Of a stretch of DNA of 64,000 nucleotides, positions 23,181 through 35,082 are shown piece by piece. Position 1 is the first letter of the stretch. Every line of letters starts with the position of its first letter. This stretch comes from Artocarpus heterophyllus (lineage: Eukaryota; Streptophyta; Magnoliopsida; Rosales; Moraceae). The stretch covers positions 28,686,459 through 28,750,458 of the forward strand of contig CM046331.1 in NCBI GenBank assembly GCA_025403435.1. Reading direction: 5' to 3'. Under the pieces are notes generated by a model. It was not told the origin of the DNA. It saw only the letters and a list, made by a program, of their open reading frames with translations, and ran no database searches. Position numbers and translations under genes: made by a program.

Positions 23181-26100
23181 CGATAATAGAACGTCCTATT
23201 AATAAAAATATTATTATATTAAATTATTTAATTGATATAATATAATATTATTAAAAATAAAAAAATATTTAATTAATGTGATATAAATTTATTAAAGAAC
23301 AAAAAAAAGATTAAAAAAGAAATACATAAGCTAAATTCAGAAAAAAAAGAAAAAATATTAAGCTTGTTAGATTTTGTTTTGAGAATTTTTGAGAGTGCTT
23401 TTGTGTATTTTTTGATACAAAAATTTTAAAAACACTCTAATTACAATTCTTAAAAAAATTTTATTTTTTAAAACAAAACTATTTTAACCTATTTTGAAAA
23501 CACTATCAAACAAGTAAGTTATTTGCTCAAGTACCCTTTTACTTTTTGTTTTTGTGATTTAATTTATGTCATTGAAAGAAAGAAGGGATGTTTTTCGTTT
23601 TCAAACTCAATTAAAAATTGTGTGGTTATCTAAAAATTATCTCTTCCTTTATGTATCACATTTATACCTTTCAATTCCAAATTATTCTTGTTTTCTGTTG
23701 GTTAAACAATCAATTTCAACCACAAAATAGACCATAAAAGACCTTAAAAAATTGAATAAGAAAAAAAAATCAAAAATCAAAACATGTGAAATATTCTGAA
23801 GGATAGTCAAGTCATTTTCAAAAAAAGGTAAGAATCTAACGCAAATTTAAAACCTAATGATATAAGTTTTGATATTTTAATAATTTCAAAATACAAGATA
23901 CATCAATTGAAATATCCCAAGAAAGAGAGAGAAGAAGAGAGAAGTCGGTTGTAGTTTTGGCAAATAGATTCCACGATGTCGTTTTAAAGCTTTGGTTAAA
24001 AAGAAGAAGAGATATGTCGTTTTTACTTAGCCGTCGATAGCAATTAACTACGCAAAGCCTACTCGCCAAATATATAATTCATGTTCCCATTTCTAAAATA
24101 AAAAAAAAAGAGAATAAAATAAAACAATATGGAGTCTACATTTCAGTATGTATTGTAGTTCTACGTGGTTGATTTGTCGTTTTGTTATTATTCCCCGTCA
24201 TCCTTTTTATGAGGAGCGACATCTTGTTTGTCTTTACCTTACAAAACTTACATGTCGTTTTAACTAGAAGTTTAATGTCGTTCAAATTTTCCATTAAAAA
24301 AATTGGAGATTGGTGCGTCTTGAGCGAGGCACCAAATTAATGTTACTTAAAATATCGTGGTTGATAAGTGTAGCGGAGAATAAGGATCATTCCCGCTGAG
24401 GATTGAGTCTAATTAATTAGTTACTAACACTAACTTAAGACACAATAAAACGAAATGAAAAATAGGAGAATTTTGATTTTAATTAAATAACTAAATAAAA
24501 AAGCACAACAAAATAGATAAACGCAAAACAATAATAATAAAATCGGCTAAAGGATCATTCGCAATCAATAAATAATAACTATACGATTAATCACAAAATT
24601 ATCCCTAATTCTTCATTGAAACTACCAACTATAGATAACAATAAGTTTTTTTATCTCAATCTTTTTTTAGTTTGTTGATTTAATAAGACAAATACTCTAT
24701 TAAACCCTTCCTATTAAACAACCTAAAACAAACTCTATAGATTTAATCTAATGGAGGCATTAAGTTGAGAAAAATAGGCTAATCAAGGCAACAATCACAC
24801 AAGTTTGGATCATTTAACTTAGGTAATGCTTCACGTGTACTCATGCAAAAACTTGACTACAATCAATGAGTACAATTTGCTACTAATTATTAGAATAATT
24901 TAATAATTGTGAATCAAACGTTACAATCTAGCAATAGAATAATTTCAAGTCTATTTATTTGTGCACTCAAACAAAACAAGAAAATAAGTATAAACATTAA
25001 TTATAGAATAACAAAAACAATTTCAATTAGAAAATAATCCTATAAATTAAACACAATATTATGTCTATGTCTTAAAATTCCTTTCAATCAAAACAAAATT
25101 AAAATAACATAATTAAAAACAAAAAAAAGAAGGAATAAAGAAAAGAACGATTATGGCGTCGAAGAATTCTGTTGATTTTATGAGTTTGTAATTTTCTTTT
25201 CTTTTATCTTTAATAAAATCAAGGAAGGGCTTAATACAATATGAACATTTTGGAGGATGTCAACTTAATCGAGGTATGTCGGAGCATTTTGATATTAGTT
25301 ACTCTCAAAATAATAATAATAATAATTATTATTATTATTATTATTGTTAGCATTATAAAGTATATCATGACGATGGGCTTAATCGTTTTTCAGATCTAAG
25401 ATCATCCTAATTTTCATAGTACTCAAATGATTAATCATAAGGCCAAAATTTCGAAATATGTAAAGATTTGAGCAAAATTATGTGGGATTTGTCTTCTCTA
25501 GTCTCTAGGACAGGGAGAAATTAATTTTGACTCGAAATAGGGTGATTTTAGATCAAAGATCATTGGTCAATTTTATACACCATATTCCCCTCTAGAAGAA
25601 ATAGCTTGATTTCCCAATGTGTGATAACCATTCTTGACCTGAAACTTCCATTCATCGAATGCATAAATAATGCTTTATTGTGCTTTCCCAATGTAGCGGC
25701 AAGAATATAGACCAAAGAAATGATTATATACATATACATGTATATATTTTCTTTGCTTGAACTATCAATTATCTAACATTAAGCAAAGCTATATATGTTG
25801 TTCCACCATGCAAGTAACCTATTCTATATCGTGCACCAATCAGAAGCCAGAAAAATAAAATAAAATAAAATTATGCTTCCAACAAGAGGGGCAGGAACTA
25901 AACAAAGAAATTAATTATTTTTGAAAAATTCCCAGTGTCTGAATGTTCATTTATAGTCCACACCACGTTTGTTTTTTTTTTTTTTTTGCCCCTAACACAA
26001 CTGTCTTTAGAAAAACGTCATCTAATAAGCTTCATGTAATCACCAATTTTCAGTAGTGATTATCGACGTTCACTGACGACTTGTTTTCCCGACTTTTGTA

Positions 26101-26690
26101 CTCTTTTTCTGGTTCTCTTTTCATAATATTAGTTTTATTGTGAATTTGTGGTTAGCATAGACAGCAAGCCCTGTCATAGCTCTTATAATATGTGTTGTTG
26201 ATAAGTAAAAATTACACATTTTTGGAGAACACACACAAAGCCGAGATATATAGCTAGCATGCACATATTTACTTGAATGCAAACATAAATATTATCCATA
26301 ATTATGGGGTGATACTAACATAAGTTAAATACTCCATTAATTTTTTAAAGAGCTACACGTACGTCCATAAGAAAGAGTGCAAGGGGAAATCTTTGCCTTA
26401 TTTTGTAAAAATAAATAATTTAAGATATTATTATAATGGATAATTAGTTGTTACATCGAACTTGGTATTTTTTTTTTGGTTTCATCAAATGAAAATATTG
26501 TCTTTATTAAAAGAATGAGTTAATTACAAAAATAGATTTGTAAGCTTATACGAAACTGAATTTGATTCATAAGTTTAAAGATCCAAAACTGACATTGATC
26601 TATGTTAATTCTGACAAAATTAGTCCTTCTATTAGCTTAGAATTAACAAATGACAAAAAAAAATAGCATTAACGTCGTCTATGGTGAGCA
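23181..26690. other. Intergenic; repeats, no gene recognised
   Basis: AT-rich. Between 23970 and 24290 the motif TGTCGTTTT or close variants appears about five times. From about 24310 to 25200 the DNA resembles LTR-retrotransposon non-coding sequence (on the minus strand a TTTGGTGCCTCGCTCAAG block could be a primer-binding site), but I find no paired LTR or pol. An (AAT)n/(ATT)n perfect inverted repeat lies at 25309-25346. No supported coding region. Confidence 0.45.
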
Positions 26691-26695
26691 GTTTG

Positions 26696-29600
26696 TGTAA
26701 CAACCTAAAATTTTAATCATACTTAATTATTTTATTAGGTGCAATTAGTATGCCAATTTTTAATTAATCATCATTTGCAATTAATTCAATTTCACAGCAT
26801 TTATTTAAAAAAATTAGCATCATTTTAGTTTTAAATTAATTAAATCATTCTGGTCACTTTATTGAAGAATGTTCTTTTAATCAATTTTATCAAATTATCA
26901 TTTTCCCCTCACTTACGTATCCAAGTACCACATTGCCACCCACTCTTTCCGTTGCTGCTATGTCATGTGAAATATGCTTGGATGTTTTTCTTGGTTTGCA
27001 CAACTCACACAACGAAGAAAACCAATGAAAGCCTTCATCATATCAGACTTTGTTTCCCACTCACTCTCTTCATACTCTCTTTAAAAAGATAGCACTCTAA
27101 CTCACCCTCTCGTTCTCTCACACCCTCTCTCTCTCTTGTCACGCTTTTTCCCTCGCTCTCTCGGAATTTTCCAACCACAAAACAAAATATGAACTCCAAA
27201 TTTTAACTTCCTTTTCTAGCATCAAATCACAAGCAAAGTTCCAGGATTTAGCAAGCCAAAATCACCTCTTTTTCCTATGAGACTTTAAGGTTGGTACCCC
27301 AATACTTAATTTGTAAATCCTTTTTTAGTTTCGATCTGAATGTCATTGTTAAATTCTCGTTTCAATTTTGTAGCCGAATCTAAATTCGCAAACCATTTGA
27401 ACATGCATGGTAGTTTGAGGAAGTTTTCATGTTTTATTTGATGAATCTATGACTGTGGCATATTAGGTTTTTAATCCGTGTTTTAAATGAGTTAGAAATG
27501 AGCTTGGAATGGTTATTACTATCCGTATGATAGTAAATGTTAAATCGAAGATCAATTTTAAGATTCAAGCTCGAATTTGAGATTTAGGTTTTATATTCTT
27601 AAAGTTTTGATTTAACATGCAAATATGTGGAATTGTGTTTAATCTTTAGGGAAATTGTTTTTAAAGGGTTCAAAGATGTTTATTTATGAATTATGCATGT
27701 TTTCAGGGTCTGAATTGCATCACAACATATTAGGATTGAGCTGGGCTTGATTTGCACTCGCATAAGGAGCTGGGACTATTCCCAGCCCCATGAAACAGCC
27801 AGCTAGTGGGTTTAAGGAGGCAGGTCAATGAGATGAAGGTGGCAAGCCAGGTAGATAGAGGTGGTAGGCTAGTCTGGCAGTCTATCTCTAGCAGATTGAG
27901 TAGCTTTTCATATTTTTTTTGTTCTACTTTTGCATTGTGCTATTTTAAACCGTTTTAAACAAATTGGAAGACCAGAATACAATTTAAACTCTATTTTTTA
28001 GTATGCATTCCAATAAACCACATTTTTTCATTAAATGCATAAATAACACACTAAGGAGTTGAAATGCATAATTAACGACTAGAAATGTGTTTGATTCTAA
28101 ATTAGATTAGATTCTAATTTTAGAATGGTATTTAAGGTTCTCAGAGCGTAGAGGAGCATACATTATGTTGGTTCTAAGGTTTCATAAAGCTATGTTAATA
28201 CTCTTTTGATGATAACAAATACAATTTTTATTATATGTGCAAAATACTCTTTTAAACCAATAATTATCTTGAGTGTCACTAAGCTTACTATTCACGAAAT
28301 CAAGTGAAGACAGTTCAAGAAAGGTTGTGGAAGAAGTCTTTTGAAAGGGAACCCATACAGACTTGAAGATTACAAGTTTTTATTTAAATTCTATAGTCCA
28401 AAAGTGTAAGTGAGCAATTCTCAAATTAAATGATCAAAAGAAAGCTCAAGAGCACGCACTCACATTGCATACTTGCATTTGATGTTGTTTTGAATTTCAA
28501 ATTGCATGACTTAAACTGTTTTAAAGTGCCTAAACAAGTTGATGTAAAACAAGTTTCAAAAAAGGTCACGTAGGCTTTTTAGCCTAAGGCAAATTGGCCT
28601 GACGAAAACCCTGCTTCGGCTTACAGATATGGGGATTTTTTAACCCCTCGTCTGAAGAGGCTTTGATGGCCTGCCGAAGCTATCTTCGGCCTGTCAGAGT
28701 TTCAAAGATCGACCTACCGAACTCCCTATTTTGGCCTGCCGATCTGAGGGTTTTCAAAACCCGTTCTGCAGAGGCTTTGGCGGCCTGCCAAAGGAATCTT
28801 CGGCCTACCGATGGTTCAAAGTTCGGCCTGCCGAACTGTGAACCGGCCTGTTGATCTGATGACCGTTGAGAACTTGATTTTTAGCACCTCAATCTTTGGC
28901 CTACCAAACTTAACTTTCGACCTGCCGAACTGTCTGTAACGGCTAGTTTTTTGACCGTTAGAGCTCTAATTGCAACGGCTAGTTTGACTCAAAATTGATG
29001 TGTTCAGATGTTTCTAAGCACTAGAAAGCTATAAATACCCATCCATTCAATGTGCAATAAATGAGGAAGGAACACAAGTGAGATTTGACATTATTCTACA
29101 TTGTCCTTCTCAAGCATTCATTACTCACACATTCTCTTGAGCCAAAATTGTTTCATACTCTAATTGAGAATTACTCACACCTCCAAACACGTACCACAGT
29201 TGTATTTTCATCTCTTTTTGTTTTGGAGTGTATATTTTGTGAGTGTACCAAAATTACAACCACATTATTTTCATTGTTAGTTTTCCAAAGCCTTGTAAAT
29301 TTGGGGAATTCTTGGTTAGACAATCTCCAGAAAAATTGGCACTTTGTTAGAAGGTATGGTGAGCTTTGGGTTGAGCAAGTCACCAGTTGTACAAATAAGT
29401 GATCGTGCCGAAAAAACGGTTTAATAGTGCAAGAGGTCAAGCAAAGGAGTTTAGCTTGGCGACAGTGGACGTAGGCATATTGGCAAAACCATTATAAATA
29501 GCATTTGTATTTCTTCTTCTTACTCTTTACTTAATCGTTGCTTAACTGTTGCTTGGTTGTGCTCATATTATCTCATTCTCATTTTTACTTCTTAAGCATT

Positions 29601-30595
29601 TTACTTTAGAAAATTTTCAATAATTGTAAAAGTTTTCGAAAACCTAATTCACCCCCTCTTGGGTAGTTATTCTTGGGTTAACACATTAGACTAGGACAAA
29701 ATTGGACCTTACAGCTTCGTAACATTCTAAAGTAGGATTTCTATACCTTTCCTTTATTTAATTTGTTTTAAGAAAGGCATTGTGTATGTATGCTTTCTTA
29801 ATACTTAAAGGTCAGTTGTTATATTTTCTGGCGGTAAGTATTTTGAAAGGTTATACATTATTTTTGTTAGAACATTAAAGTTCATGTTGCGTAGAGGGTG
29901 ACCTAAGGTATAAGTCTCGAAAACCCGGTCCGGGTCATTACGGTGGTGTTCACATGTGCTCTATGTAAGTGATATGTTTATGATTTAAATAAATCAAATG
30001 TTGATGATGAGCGGTGAGTTTAATTCTATGGTTTGTTTTACTTTTACCTTTAGTTTTTTTATTTAACGCCATTATATTGTGTTTAAAAATGATAGTCCTA
30101 CTAAGTCTTTACTCATAGTTTTCTAGTTTTTACTTAACCCCCTAGGTGTATCCGAGTATGCTACTAAATAGAGTAGTTGTCGATGTAGCCAGTGGAGATC
30201 GCGAGTGGTTTTATCTGTTATTTGCTAATTAGTTCTATTTCAATTCAAGGCATGTAATAATTTATTTAGTTTTGATGCACTTTATTTCTTTTCCCTTGGA
30301 CTGTGGTTGTGTTTGATTGCTGTTTTTTGCACCCTAGTTATGTATGCCAAGACTGTGAGGTTTGATGGTCCCAAACCATGCCCGGGCAGAACTTAAATTT
30401 TAGATTTGATGATTTTCAATTAATTTGTTGTTTTATTCAATTTTGGATATTTTATTTCTAATAGTTTCTTTAAGTTATTTTAGTTTTATTTTAAATTCTT
30501 TTTAAACTCAATTTTATGTTTTTAACCTAATCACAATTATTATCTAAATTAATTCGTCATGTCATCTCCCCAGATTTAAGATTTAAGGCATGACA
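26696..30595 (+). mobile_element. Solo LTR of the Tekay-like family, interrupted by a nested LTR
   Basis: Starts TGTAACAACCTAAAATTTT and ends GGCATGACA. Flanked by GTTTG (26691-26695) and ATTTG (30596-30600), a 5-bp duplication with one mismatch. Without the nested insertion (28166-29683 plus its duplicated CATTA) the LTR is about 2.4 kb, close to its relatives at 13099-15311 and 60224-62378. Shared landmarks include the GTAGGATTTCTATACCTTT block (about 29713), the TCTCGAAAACCCGG block (about 29916) and the terminal GACA. It is more diverged than the other two, so probably the oldest. Confidence 0.78.
28166..29683 (+). mobile_element. Nested solo LTR, SIRE/Maximus-like Ty1/copia
   Basis: A 1518-bp single LTR, TGTTGGTTCTAAGG to TTGGGTTAACA, with a perfect duplication CATTA at 28161-28165 and 29684-29688. 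The early TTTTGATGATAACAAA block and the terminal AATTCACCCCCTCTTGGGT block are hallmarks of SIRE/Maximus LTRs. It contains about twelve degenerate copies of a GGCCTGCCGAA-type motif at 28590-28942. Lying inside another solo LTR, it is the younger of the two. Confidence 0.82.
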
Positions 30596-30600
30596 ATTTG

Positions 30601-32600
30601 ATTATTGAGGTGGGTTGTCAATACTTATAGAGCTCTATTAAAAGCAATATATTTAAAGAAAAAACATGATGAAGTATTAGAAAAAAATTGTGAACATTCA
30701 ATTAGTTAGTTGCTTTGAAAGTCTATGAATTGTCCATTTTAACCTCAATTACTTGGCATATGAGTTGCATGTAATTTATCCAAATTTTAACGTTGATGCA
30801 GTTAAAGGACTAACTTTGCTTCACCAAGTAATTGGACAATTCAATTACTTGCGACTAATTAAATTTTAAGGATCAAAGTTGGAGATTTTGTTAAGTCATG
30901 ATAATTTTGCGAATGGTCCTTAAAAAAAAAAAATCGACCACATTTGTGCTTTAAATTCATTTAATGGTGCTCAAGATCACCAACATATTTAACTAAGAAG
31001 ATTCTACTGAGGTTTAAGTTGCTGAGGCTTATTCCTACTGTGTTGTTTTTCAGGGTGTTTACAGATCGTACAAATTGAGAGTCAATCTATAATCCGATCT
31101 GTTACTATGAATTGAAAAAATCTCAATCCAAAATCAATCCGTAAGGTCCCAATCCAATCCAAAAACATCGGATCTTAGGATTGAATTTCACAGATTAATG
31201 GACTGAGTTGTTAAATTTATTAAAACTAGAAATTAAATTAAACATAACAAAACATAACATAATTCAACAAAATTGAACATAGTATAACCCAATCAAATAG
31301 AAATCTTTGATACTAAACTAAATTATTTTATTACAATTCATTATAGCAAATAAATTTAAATAAGATTAAAATGAAGTCTTTATCATTCATCATTACTCCG
31401 TTATAATACCTTAAAGTCGGATGGACTTATAATAAACTCAGAAACTAACCAAACTAATTAATATACACAACAGCTACATACCGTATAGGTTTGCATATTT
31501 ATTTTTAAACAATTATATATATATATATGTATATTATCTATATAGCTCATATTAGTTCACTGGTTATACATATTAAGAGATGCTCAATTCATTCGTATAA
31601 GATTGAGAAAATCCAAATGCATCGCTAATCCATAATCTTCATAATACAATCTAATTTGACAAGTTAGATTGGATTGGATTGAACGGATTGACAGATTTCA
31701 TAAGCACTCTTATATATCTTGTTCTGATATATAATCTCTCTATGATATATATATATATATATATATAGATATATAATAAGTCAAAGTTTATGAAATGCAT
31801 CTGCATATGGTCGATCACTATTTCCTAAAGCTAAAACAAACAACATGGAAGCCGCAGATCAATCTCTCTTTCATTTTCTATTATTCCTTTCATTAAAGCC
31901 CTAGAGGTTAATCATGTCAATAATTTTTGACAAATTAACGAAACGGGCACCTATAGAACATACGCAAAAAAGTTCATACAATTAGTCAAACAATAAAAAA
32001 ATAGAGCAAATTACAGCACACGTGCTGCCCTGTAATTGGCTGCGATTTGGTTTTTTTGGCCCATATAATGATGATTTGTTACACAGAAAACGTGCATCTA
32101 TTTAAGCCTTAAGAACTAGTTAACTTTGTATTCACATATTAATTTGATTATGGGTTGTACACAGACCCTTCTTAGACATCAAGTTTAGTTTAACCAAACA
32201 CGTCAGCCACCAAAATATTTTTTTTTAAATCTATTTTGCTTAATTTTTGTAGTTCCCCAATTAAATTATTAATGCCCTCATAAGACCTTTGCTTCCCCTA
32301 ATGGCATGCCTTAATTTCTCCAGGTCGGCCTTTGCAGCACATTGATTCTGCTTCAATCAAGGGATGCGAAATCTCGGATTTGCCCTTTGACTTCACACAT
32401 GTCTTCACTATTTGTATCTGCAAAAATGTAATTCCAAGCATGTAAATTCACCCAAAAAAAAAAAAATGGAGTGCCCAAAATTCACTTAAGCGTTTCTTTT
32501 TGGACCATAATATTAAAACCCTAGAATATTCTACCACACTCTTCGTACCAAAACCCCAAAAAGGAAAACATCACCTTTTTTTACCACTCTTCCCGCGTCA
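30601..32600. other. Intergenic; microsatellites, no gene
   Basis: AT-rich spacer with TA runs near 31515-31530 and 31746-31768. Around 31060-31240 and 31600-31700 are related segments with AATCCAATCC and AGATTGGATTGGATTG, possibly a MITE-like remnant. Nothing coding is supported. Confidence 0.45.
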
Positions 32601-32604
32601 TACC

Positions 32605-32708
32605 CTCTCTCTCATTTCTGCCTACTATAAACACCTAGTCTTTCCCTCCTTCACATGCCAACCAAAACTCACTCTCTGGCTAACTCCCTAACAAAATCCA
32701 ATACACAA

Positions 32709-32749
<41 letters not shown>

Positions 32750-32772
32750 GTGCAAAAAGAGGCTAACCCAAC
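32605..32772 (+). promoter_or_regulatory. Core promoter and 5' UTR of the plus-strand STIG1 gene
   Basis: CTATAAAC at 32625-32632 fits a TATA box, about 140 bases before the ATG. A (TC)n run fills 32711-32748 in the predicted 5' UTR; CT-rich leaders are common in plants. The ATG at 32773 is preceded by CCCAAC, an acceptable context. Confidence 0.6.
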
Positions 32773-33252
32773 ATGGAATTTGGCAAGCTAATCTTCCTAA
32801 TTGCCATAACAATGGCTTTATCCGTCACCCTCACAATGAATAACATGGTCAATATAGAAGAAGGTGGTACTTTTTCCTTCACCAATTATGTTGTGCATGA
32901 CCATGAAGAGGATGTGCCGCAAGTAGTACCACTGCCTCCCAAGAGGGTTAGTCGGTTCCTCAAGGAGTCGGAGGAGAGAAACCCTAGGGCCGCGGACCAC
33001 TGCCACAAGGACCACGAGGTGTGCTACACCCTCGACGGTGGGAAGAACTCGACATGCTGCAACAACAAGTGCGTGGACTTGAAGTACGACCGCCACAACT
33101 GCGGCGCGTGCAAGAAGAAGTGCGAGTACACGGAGACTTGCTGCCGCGGAGAGTGCGTGGACGTGGCGTACGACAAGAGGCATTGCGGCAAGTGCAACAA
33201 TAAGTGCAAGCACGGCGAGTACTGCATCTATAGCATGTGCAACTACGCTTGA
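32773..33252 (+). CDS. STIG1-like secreted cysteine-rich protein (159 aa)
   Basis: Single-exon gene. Residues 1-20 are a hydrophobic signal peptide (GKLIFLIAITMALSVTL). A variable acidic linker follows, then a C-terminal STIG1 domain from about residue 78: CCNNKCVDL..DRHNCG.C..KC, CCRGECVD, KRHCGKCNNKC, ending in YCIYSMCNYA. This is the full 16-cysteine-type STIG1 pattern and length. STIG1 proteins are apoplastic: tobacco and petunia STIG1 limit stigma exudate secretion, tomato STIG1 promotes pollen-tube growth through a pollen receptor kinase, and Arabidopsis GRI acts in cell-death signalling. Which role applies here cannot be read from sequence. The cysteine region is much more GC-rich at third positions than the minus-strand paralogues, so it belongs to a different subgroup. 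AATAAA at 33377-33382 is a likely poly(A) signal. Confidence 0.92.
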   Translation: MEFGKLIFLIAITMALSVTLTMNNMVNIEEGGTFSFTNYVVHDHEEDVPQVVPLPPKRVSRFLKESEERNPRAADHCHKDHEVCYTLDGGKNSTCCNNKCVDLKYDRHNCGACKKKCEYTETCCRGECVDVAYDKRHCGKCNNKCKHGEYCIYSMCNYA

Positions 33253-34617
33253 AGATGAAGAGGAAAAAGAACAAGAACAATATTAATTGTTGATTGTGAT
33301 GATGATGATGATCATCTCGTTTGATGAATTATTGATCGTGGGTTTGGTGATTATTGATTTTATTCCTAATATATGCAATAAAGTAACCAGATGAAATGAA
33401 TTTTTGGTGGTTCTCTCAAACGTTTAATACGTGATATATTTACAATTTTAATTCCAATTTATCTCCGAGTGTATTCTGTAAGAGTATTGAAAAACTACGT
33501 CTATAATTAAAATGTATCGATATTAATGACTTTATTATTATATGTTGAGAAAAAGGAAATGCACATTTTTGTTAGAGCTATATGTATACTGATCAAGACT
33601 TCAACTTTGTGTTAGATTGTTTGGTTTGGAAACATATGAAAATAAAATGTTTGATCCAATTTTATATGTAATCTCCATAATTAATTCTGAACCAAAAAAA
33701 AAAACTTGATATAATGTTTGAATTCTAATTTCAAGTTGAAACTTTTGATAACGTACTACATACACATTATATAAATAACTATATTTTAATAGGATGTTTA
33801 GCAGAAAGTGGTTCGAACTACTTTTTCAGTTATAAACAGTGTAAAACTCTCACATGCTACAGTAACAATTAAAAAAAAAGCACTATAGTGTAAAACTCTC
33901 GCTTGCTACAGTAAAAATAGTTCTAACTAATAGTTCTAACCATCCTACCAAATACCCTATAAATTTTTATATATATTAGTGTGACTTGAATGTGTATATG
34001 CCTTGAGTCACACTCACATAAACTAGTATTTGAGATTATACCATGCACATGCATGCAGTCAAAGTCGTCAAGTCAATTTATATATATATATTTGCCCCTT
34101 GTATAGCTTTCTAAAGCTTAGGCAGGCTCTTGAGTTAGGCTTCAATTATAACTTAAAACTTGTTGCGGTAACTGTGACCGCAAGGAAATATCAACTATAC
34201 AAGTAATCGGCAATAATAATTCATGGAAAGCATATAAGTTAGAGAGCTTATTTAATTTTATATGTAATTGATTAGGTATTTTGAGAAAAGCAGACTAATT
34301 AAATTGTCCTTTTCAGACTCTCATGTGTCCTAATGAAGCAAACTAAAAGTGAAGGGAACACAGAATTTCCCGTGGAAATCGCTCATCATGTACAAGTTTT
34401 TCATGTTTCCCAAAAATCCACTATGGCTGGCTTTTTCACCTAGAAATGTTCTAACAATTAATGCTTTGTCGATGGATTACTATTTTTTTTCTTTCATTAT
34501 TAGTTGTAATTATATTCTTATTGTATATCTCAGTATACAAATATATCTCTCGTTTAGGAACTTAGTTCCAATACTTTTTTTATAATCAATTTAATTATAG
34601 TATTTTATCTTACAAAA
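33253..34617. other. Intergenic between the STIG1 gene and the next repeats
   Basis: AT-rich spacer. A MITE (33792-33959, listed separately) is the only structured element I see. Open frame 34349-34585 has no domain. Confidence 0.5.
33792..33959. mobile_element. MITE, CTCACATG-core family
   Basis: About 168 bp. The left end GGATGTTTAGCAG and right end CCTACCAAATACCC are imperfect inverted repeats. Inside are two copies of a TGTAAAACTCTCRC.TGCTACAGTA block. The same core occurs at 8155, 18226, 41038, 41892, 42184 and 54117. No ORF; superfamily not determined. Confidence 0.65.
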
Positions 34618-34620
34618 TTC

Positions 34621-34875
34621 AAACTATTACAGTATTTTTATGTTCAAACTTCAAACCATTGTTTCGAACTAATTTCCTAAATGCCTTAATAGGTTGGCAT
34701 ATATGTGAAAACTTAAAAGAAATGTTTATGCCTTAAAAAATTTATTTTATGTTTAAACTATTACAGTGTTTTTATGTTCAAACTTCAAACTGTTGTTTCG
34801 AACTAGTTTCCTAAACGCCTTAAGAGGTTGGCATATATGTGAAAACTTAAAAGAAATGTTTATGCCTTAAAAGAG
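34621..34875 (+). repeat. Tandem duplication, about 134-bp period
   Basis: Two copies (from 34621 and from 34755) of a segment beginning AAACTATTACAGT and containing TATGTTCAAACTTCAAAC, TTGGCATATATGTGAAAAC and AATGTTTATGCCTTAAAA. The copies are nearly identical. Confidence 0.8.
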
Positions 34876-34939
34876 TTTATTTCTTTTATTCTTTTTTCTT
34901 ATAAATTAGTGGTGTCTTTATGCTCCTAATCTTATGTTA

Positions 34940-35082
34940 TTAGGAGAGCCTATCACCGCCGGTGGGATGGATGGTAAGACTCCTGGCCTTAACCGCTGTT
35001 ATAGCAAAAGCTCAAACCCCATAAAGTTTGGAATTTGCTTCAAATTCCTCCCCCTCATTAGGTTAGATTAACAAAAAAAAAA
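34940..35082 (+). mobile_element. SINE-like element with A-tail
   Basis: GGATGGTAAGACTCCTGG resembles an A box and AGCTCAAACCCC a B box about 40 bases later; the sequence ends in a run of ten A residues (35072-35081). The layout suggests a tRNA-derived SINE, but I cannot define a target duplication. Confidence 0.35.

Noticed and set aside
22638..23186. 182-codon plus-strand open frame
   Set aside because: It is the reverse of SFSWAP exon 1 and its leader; R/G-rich composition is a by-product of that GC-rich exon.
28590..28942. CRISPR-like spaced repeats
   Set aside because: The units are degenerate, variably spaced and inside a plant LTR; CRISPR arrays do not occur in plant nuclear DNA.
29085..29440. 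Open frames of about 90-105 codons
   Set aside because: Inside the SIRE-like solo LTR; no homology recognised.
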